Part shown: in pieces, positions 43,307-48,057 of the stretch | How positions within the stretch are numbered: the stretch's first letter is position 1 | Layout of the letters: each line of letters begins with the position of its first letter | Assembly: GCA_947089585.1 (NCBI GenBank) | Contig: CAMULB010000002.1 | Location: 1-48,057, forward strand | Direction: 5' to 3' | Origin: an uncultured Lachnospiraceae bacterium | GTDB lineage: Bacteria > Bacillota > Clostridia > Lachnospirales > Lachnospiraceae | Length of the DNA: 48,057 nucleotides | The notes under the pieces: generated by a model | The model's database searches: none | What the model was told of the DNA's origin: nothing | Seen by the model: only the letters and a program-made list of their open reading frames with translations | Program-made: the position numbers and the translations under genes

Positions 43307-46135
43307 TTATAAATACCGTTTCACGTACTGCCCGGTGTAAGAGCCTTCCACCTGCGCTATTTCTTCCGGTGTTCCTGCCGCCACGACGGTTCCGCCGCCG
43401 TCTCCGCCCTCCGGGCCCATGTCGATGATATAATCCGCCGTCTTGATCACGTCAAGATTATGCTCAATCACCACAACCGTATTGCCGCCCTCCGCCAGCC
43501 GCTGTAAAATCTCCGTCAGCTTATGCACATCCGCGAAATGCAGACCTGTCGTCGGCTCATCGAGAATATAAATCGTGCGCCCGGTGCTTCGGCGGCTCAA
43601 TTCCGTCGCCAGCTTAATCCGCTGCGCTTCTCCGCCGGACAATGTCGTAGAGGGCTGTCCCAGCTTGATATAGGAAAGCCCCACATCATAAAGCGTCTCA
43701 ATCTTGCGCCGAATGGACGGCACATGTTCAAAGAAGGGCAATGCCTCCTCCACCGTCATATCGAGTACATCGTAAATACTCTTTCCTTTATATTTTACCT
43801 CCAGCGTCTCCCGGTTATACCGTTTTCCCTGACAAACCTCGCAGGGCACATAGACGTCCGGCAAAAAATGCATTTCAATCTTTAAAATTCCGTCGCCGGC
43901 ACACGCTTCACAGCGTCCGCCCTTGACATTGAAGCTGAAGCGTCCCTTCTTATAGCCCTTGGCTTTGGCATCGGGCGTGGCGGCAAACAGATCGCGAATC
44001 TGATCGAATACCCCGGTATAGGTAGCTGGATTGGAACGCGGTGTGCGGCCGATGGGCGACTGGTCGATGTCAATCACCTTGTCCAGCTGTTCGATGCCGA
44101 CGAGATCCTTGTGCTTGCCTGGAACCACATGCGCCCGGTTCAAATCCCGTGCCAGACGCTTATGGAGAATCTCGTTGGTAAGCGAGCTTTTTCCCGAACC
44201 CGACACACCTGTGACGCAGGTCATGACCCCCAGCGGAATCTGGACATCAATATTTTTCAGATTATTCTCCCTTGCCCCTTTAATTTTGATAAATCCGTTG
44301 GGCTTCCTTCGCTGCTCCGGCACCGGAATGCGGATTCTTCCACTCAGATAAGCCCCCGTCACCGACTCAGGACACGCCATGATCTCCTGTGCCGTCCCCT
44401 GCGCCACCAGCTTTCCGCCGTGGGAGCCTGCCCCCGGCCCAATATCCACCACATGATCTGCCGCCAGCATCGTATCCTCGTCGTGCTCTACCACAATCAA
44501 CGTATTGCCCAGATCCCGCAGTCGCTTGAGCGTTGCCAAAAGCTTGTCGTTGTCCCGCTGGTGCAGTCCGATGCTCGGCTCATCCAGAATATAGGCAACC
44601 CCCACCAATCCAGAGCCGATCTGCGTTGCCAGCCGAATCCGCTGCGCCTCACCGCCGGATAAGCTGGCCGTTCCCCGTGTCAGCGTCAGGTATTCCAGGC
44701 CAACATCCTTTAGGAATCCCACCCGTGCCCGAATCTCCTTCAAAATCTGATCTCCGATCAGGTGCTGCTGCCGGGTCAGATTCATATCCTGCAAAAAGTC
44801 ATAGAGATTGCGGATCGACATCGAGGTGACTTCATAAATGTTTTTGTCACAGACCGTAACGGCCAGCGATTCCTTTTTCAAACGCTGCCCGCCGCAGTCC
44901 TTACAGGGTGTAATGCGCATAAAGCTCTCATATTCCTGCTTCATCGTCTCGGAGCCGGTCTCCCGATAACGACGCTCCATATTTTTCAGCAGTCCCTCAA
45001 AGGCTACATCATAGACGCCCTCGCCCCGCTGCCCCTTATAGTGAACCTTGAGCTCCTTGCCGCCGGTTCCATGAATCAATACATTCTGAACCTCCTCTGG
45101 ATAATCCGCAAAAGGCGTATCGAGCGCAAAGTGATATTCCTCCGACATTGCCTTTAGAATCGCATAGGTAAAGCTGTTCTTATCGGTACAGGACTGCCAG
45201 CCCATCGCCTGTATCGCCCCCTGGGAAATACTCAGGCTGCGATCCGGGATCAGCAGCTCCAGATCAAATTCCATCTTATAGCCCAGTCCTAAGCAGGTAG
45301 GACAAGCGCCAAACGGATTATTAAAGGAAAAGCTCCTTGGCTCAATTTCATCGACACTGATGCCGCAATCCGGGCAGGAGAAGCTCTGTGAAAAATTCAC
45401 CGGCTCTTGATCCACCACATCCACCGTCACCAGCCCCTCCGCCAGCTCCAGACAGGTCTCCAGCGAATCGGTCAAGCGTTTCTCAATCCCTTCCTTTACC
45501 GCCAGACGATCCACAACGATCTCAATGTTATGCTTCTTATTCTTGTCAAGCGAAATCTCTTCACTCAGCTCATACATGCTGCCGTCCACCTGCACCCGCA
45601 CATAGCCGCTGCGCTTGGCCTGCTCAAAAATCTTCTGATGAGTCCCCTTTCGCCCACGCACCACCGGGGCTAACAGCTGGATTCTGGTTCTCGGCGGCAT
45701 CGTCATAATCTGGTCTACCATCTGATCTACGCTTTGCTTCTTGATCTCCCGACCGCATTTGGGACAGTGTGGAATCCCAACTCTGGCATAGAGCAGACGA
45801 AAATAGTCATAAATTTCTGTCACGGTTCCCACCGTGGAACGCGGATTGCGGTTGGTTGATTTCTGGTCAATCGAAATCGCCGGTGACAGTCCCTCTATAT
45901 TCTCTACGTTGGGCTTTTCCATCTGCCCCAGGAACTGTCGGGCATACGAGGAAAGGGACTCCATATAACGCCTCTGTCCCTCGGCATAAATTGTGTCAAA
46001 CGCCAGCGAGGATTTCCCGGAACCGCTCAATCCGGTCAGTACAATAAATTCATTTCTGGGAATATCAATGTCCAGCCCCTGCAAATTATGCTCATTGGCT
46101 CCTCTGATTTTGATATACTGTTTCTCTTCTTTCAT
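43307..46135 (-). CDS. uvrA: Excinuclease ABC subunit A
   Basis: The damage-recognition ATPase of nucleotide excision repair. The 942-residue protein has two ABC modules: Walker [13 protein letters not shown] near residue 35 and [13 protein letters not shown] near 640, with two signatures [15 protein letters not shown] and [15 protein letters not shown]. Zinc-binding Cys pairs are CPKCG, CPDCG...CPTC and CEAC...CEVC. Length and order are normal. It lies 137 bases after uvrB, and AGGAG precedes the ATG. Confidence 0.98.
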   Translation of the reverse strand: MKEEKQYIKIRGANEHNLQGLDIDIPRNEFIVLTGLSGSGKSSLAFDTIYAEGQRRYMESLSSYARQFLGQMEKPNVENIEGLSPAISIDQKSTNRNPRSTVGTVTEIYDYFRLLYARVGIPHCPKCGREIKKQSVDQMVDQIMTMPPRTRIQLLAPVVRGRKGTHQKIFEQAKRSGYVRVQVDGSMYELSEEISLDKNKKHNIEIVVDRLAVKEGIEKRLTDSLETCLELAEGLVTVDVVDQEPVNFSQSFSCPDCGISVDEIEPRSFSFNNPFGACPTCLGLGYKMEFDLELLIPDRSLSISQGAIQAMGWQSCTDKNSFTYAILKAMSEEYHFALDTPFADYPEEVQNVLIHGTGGKELKVHYKGQRGEGVYDVAFEGLLKNMERRYRETGSETMKQEYESFMRITPCKDCGGQRLKKESLAVTVCDKNIYEVTSMSIRNLYDFLQDMNLTRQQHLIGDQILKEIRARVGFLKDVGLEYLTLTRGTASLSGGEAQRIRLATQIGSGLVGVAYILDEPSIGLHQRDNDKLLATLKRLRDLGNTLIVVEHDEDTMLAADHVVDIGPGAGSHGGKLVAQGTAQEIMACPESVTGAYLSGRIRIPVPEQRRKPNGFIKIKGARENNLKNIDVQIPLGVMTCVTGVSGSGKSSLTNEILHKRLARDLNRAHVVPGKHKDLVGIEQLDKVIDIDQSPIGRTPRSNPATYTGVFDQIRDLFAATPDAKAKGYKKGRFSFNVKGGRCEACAGDGILKIEMHFLPDVYVPCEVCQGKRYNRETLEVKYKGKSIYDVLDMTVEEALPFFEHVPSIRRKIETLYDVGLSYIKLGQPSTTLSGGEAQRIKLATELSRRSTGRTIYILDEPTTGLHFADVHKLTEILQRLAEGGNTVVVIEHNLDVIKTADYIIDMGPEGGDGGGTVVAAGTPEEIAQVEGSYTGQYVKRYL

Positions 46136-46177
46136 GGCTTCTCCTATCGCTCTTTTCGCATTGTCCTACTTTTCTTC

Positions 46178-46229
46178 GCTTACAGCTCTTGCAGCTTTGC
46201 TCTGCTGTTTTTTTGCTTACAGCTCTTGC
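46178..46229. repeat. Two-copy 15-base direct repeat between uvrB and uvrA
   Basis: GCTTACAGCTCTTGC occurs identically at 46178-46192 and 46215-46229, 37 bases apart, with looser similarity around. It lies in the 137-base gap between the uvrB stop and the uvrA start. No promoter was seen there, so uvrA is probably co-transcribed with uvrB. Confidence 0.7.
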
Positions 46230-46272
46230 CCGCTCTTCTTTTCAAGAACCCAATCGTATTGCTATTATTCAT

Positions 46273-48057
46273 TTAGAGTTCCCGCAGCATCGTCTTTAAT
46301 TCCAGCATCTGATCCCGCAGCTCCGCCGCCGCCTCAAAATTCAAATCCGCCGCTGCCTGCTGCATCTTCTTCTGCACTTGGGCAATCAGCTTCTCTAATT
46401 CCTTGCGGCTCATGGATTCGGGATCCTTCTTGAACTCATACTGCTCCTTCGCCACCTTCTTGGAAATACTGATCAAATCCCGCACCGACTTTTCAATGGT
46501 CTTCGGCGTGATATGATGCTCCCGGTTATATGCCTCCTGAATCGAGCGCCGCCGTTCGGTCTCGTCAATCGCCACCCGCATCGAATCGGTAATTGTATCC
46601 GCATACATAATCACATGGCCCTTGGAATTACGCGCCGCCCGGCCAATTGTCTGAATGAGCGAGGTCTCCGAGCGCAAAAAGCCCTCCTTGTCGGCATCCA
46701 AAATCGCCACCAGCGTAATCTCTGGGATGTCCAACCCCTCCCGCAGCAGATTGATCCCGATCAGGACATCAAACACATCGAGACGCAGATCGCGGATAAT
46801 CTCCGCCCGTTCCAGCGTATCAATATCGGAATGAAGATATTTGACCCGAATTCCCACTTCCCGCATATAGTCCGTCAAATCCTCCGCCATCCGCTTGGTC
46901 AAGGTCGTAATCAAGACCTTATTTTTCTGTGCAATTTCCTGATTGACCGCACCAATCAGGTCGTCAATCTGTCCCTCCACCGGGCGCACGTCAATCTTGG
47001 GATCTAAAAGGCCAGTCGGACGAATCAGCTGCTCGGCCCGCAGCAGCTCATGCTGCTGCTCGTACACATTGGGTGTCGCAGAGACAAACAGCATCTGGTC
47101 AATTTTCCCCTCAAATTCCTCAAAATTCAAGGGACGGTTATCCTTAGCCGACGGCAGCCGAAATCCGTAATCGACCAATGTGCTTTTGCGGGACTGATCG
47201 CCCGCATACATTCCACGCACCTGTGGAATCGTGATATGCGATTCATCGACAATGATCAAAAATTCATCGGGAAAATAGTCAATCAGCGTATGCGGCGGCG
47301 CACCGGCCGGCAGTCCCGACAGATAGCGGGAATAATTCTCAATCCCGGAGCAAAATCCCGTCTCCCGCAGCATCTCAATGTCAAAATTCGTCCGCTCCGC
47401 AATCCGCTGCGCCTCAATCAGCTTGTCCTCGCTCTTGAAAAATTTGACCTGCTCCGTCATTTCCTGCTCGATCAAAACGGCGGACTGATTGATTTTCTCC
47501 TGCGGCACCACATAATGTGAAGCCGGAAAAATCGCCATATGCTCCAGCTGGTTCTTCACCTGCCCGGTCAGCACGTCAATCTCCGTAATGCGGTCGATTT
47601 CATCGCCAAAAAATTCCACCCGCAAAGCCGTCTCCGAATAATTGGCCGGGAAAATCTCCACCACGTCCCCGCGCACGCGAAACGTACCACGGTGAAAATC
47701 CATGTCATTTCTGGTGTACTGAATGTCAATCAGCTTGCGCAGCACCTCGTCCCGCTCCTTGACCATGCCGGGGCGCAGCGAAAGAATCATATTCTTATAA
47801 TCCACCGGGCTGCCGAGCCCATAGATACAGGAAACGCTGGAAATAATGATCACATCCTCCCGCTCCGACAGAGCCGCCGTAGCCGAAAGACGCAGCTTGT
47901 CAATCTCCTCGTTGACAGCGGAATCCTTGGCAATGTAGGTGTCGGTCGAAGGGACATAGGCTTCGGGCTGGTAGTAGTCGTAGTAGGACACAAAATACTC
48001 CACTGCATTCTCAGGGAACATCTCCTTGAATTCTCCGTAAAGCTGCGCCGCAAGCGT
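46273..48057 (-). CDS. uvrB: Excinuclease ABC subunit B, N-terminus cut by window edge
   Basis: Helicase-like damage verification subunit of nucleotide excision repair. The frame is open to the right edge, beyond the first internal ATG at 48021, so the true start and the Walker A lie outside the window. Visible parts include the beta-hairpin region [22 protein letters not shown], the helicase motif [44 protein letters not shown] and a C-terminal UVR motif ([17 protein letters not shown]) that contacts UvrC. About 594 of some 660 residues are present. Confidence 0.98.
   Translation of the reverse strand, partial: TLAAQLYGEFKEMFPENAVEYFVSYYDYYQPEAYVPSTDTYIAKDSAVNEEIDKLRLSATAALSEREDVIIISSVSCIYGLGSPVDYKNMILSLRPGMVKERDEVLRKLIDIQYTRNDMDFHRGTFRVRGDVVEIFPANYSETALRVEFFGDEIDRITEIDVLTGQVKNQLEHMAIFPASHYVVPQEKINQSAVLIEQEMTEQVKFFKSEDKLIEAQRIAERTNFDIEMLRETGFCSGIENYSRYLSGLPAGAPPHTLIDYFPDEFLIIVDESHITIPQVRGMYAGDQSRKSTLVDYGFRLPSAKDNRPLNFEEFEGKIDQMLFVSATPNVYEQQHELLRAEQLIRPTGLLDPKIDVRPVEGQIDDLIGAVNQEIAQKNKVLITTLTKRMAEDLTDYMREVGIRVKYLHSDIDTLERAEIIRDLRLDVFDVLIGINLLREGLDIPEITLVAILDADKEGFLRSETSLIQTIGRAARNSKGHVIMYADTITDSMRVAIDETERRRSIQEAYNREHHITPKTIEKSVRDLISISKKVAKEQYEFKKDPESMSRKELEKLIAQVQKKMQQAAADLNFEAAAELRDQMLELKTMLREL

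Overview
The window looks like the chromosome of a motile, Gram-positive anaerobe of the class Clostridia, most like Lachnospiraceae. The evidence is the mbl-flhO-flhP order followed by a rod-binding protein, the cdaA-cdaR-glmM operon, a TIGR03826-type flagellar-region protein next to comFC, a TrpXYZ-type ABC transporter, strong GGAGG ribosome sites and moderate GC content. No tRNA, rRNA, CRISPR array or insertion sequence was seen. All recognised genes but one lie on the minus strand, so the biological reading order runs from high to low coordinates.

From 48 to 43.3 kb are uvrB (its N-terminus is cut by the window edge) and uvrA. Next is a 576-base gap holding a plus-strand candidate small RNA with a strong terminator, and the mbl promoter. 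From 42.7 to 39.3 kb come mbl, two rod/hook genes (flhO, flhP) and a FlgJ-type rod-binding protein. From 39.3 to 33 kb are recD2, a three-gene substrate-binding/permease/ATPase ABC transporter with its own promoter and terminator, comFC and a TIGR03826-type gene ending at a strong terminator. From 32.5 to 26.8 kb is a cyclic-di-AMP operon: two uncharacterised membrane proteins, cdaA, cdaR with an unusual Gly/Asn/Ser-rich tail, glmM and an HPr gene.

From 26.75 kb to the left edge is a large surface-polysaccharide locus. Its first part holds GT2, DUF2304, GT2, rfbD, GT2, glf and a GT14-type gene. A single plus-strand GT4 gene interrupts it. A second transcription unit carries GT2 and a Wzx-type flippase. 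A third starts at an rfbB promoter and carries rfbB, rfbA, rfbC, a 1066-residue three-module glycosyltransferase, two DUF2142-like membrane proteins, Wzm, Wzt, a methyltransferase/kinase-like gene, a multi-pass membrane gene and a polyprenyl-phosphate sugar transferase cut by the window edge. Together these predict a polymer containing rhamnose and probably galactofuranose, made on a lipid carrier and exported by Wzm/Wzt.

The most notable points are as follows. (1) A methyltransferase plus kinase-like gene next to Wzt resembles the chain-capping enzyme WbdD, and it is split by an in-frame TAG. (2) The next gene is also split by an in-frame stop (TGA). (3) Three promoters share an identical 11-base -10 region. 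(4) Five intergenic gaps contain imperfect direct repeats, each with its own unit. (5) There is an orphan plus-strand small RNA candidate beside mbl. Calls rest on reading the translated sequence; no database search was possible.
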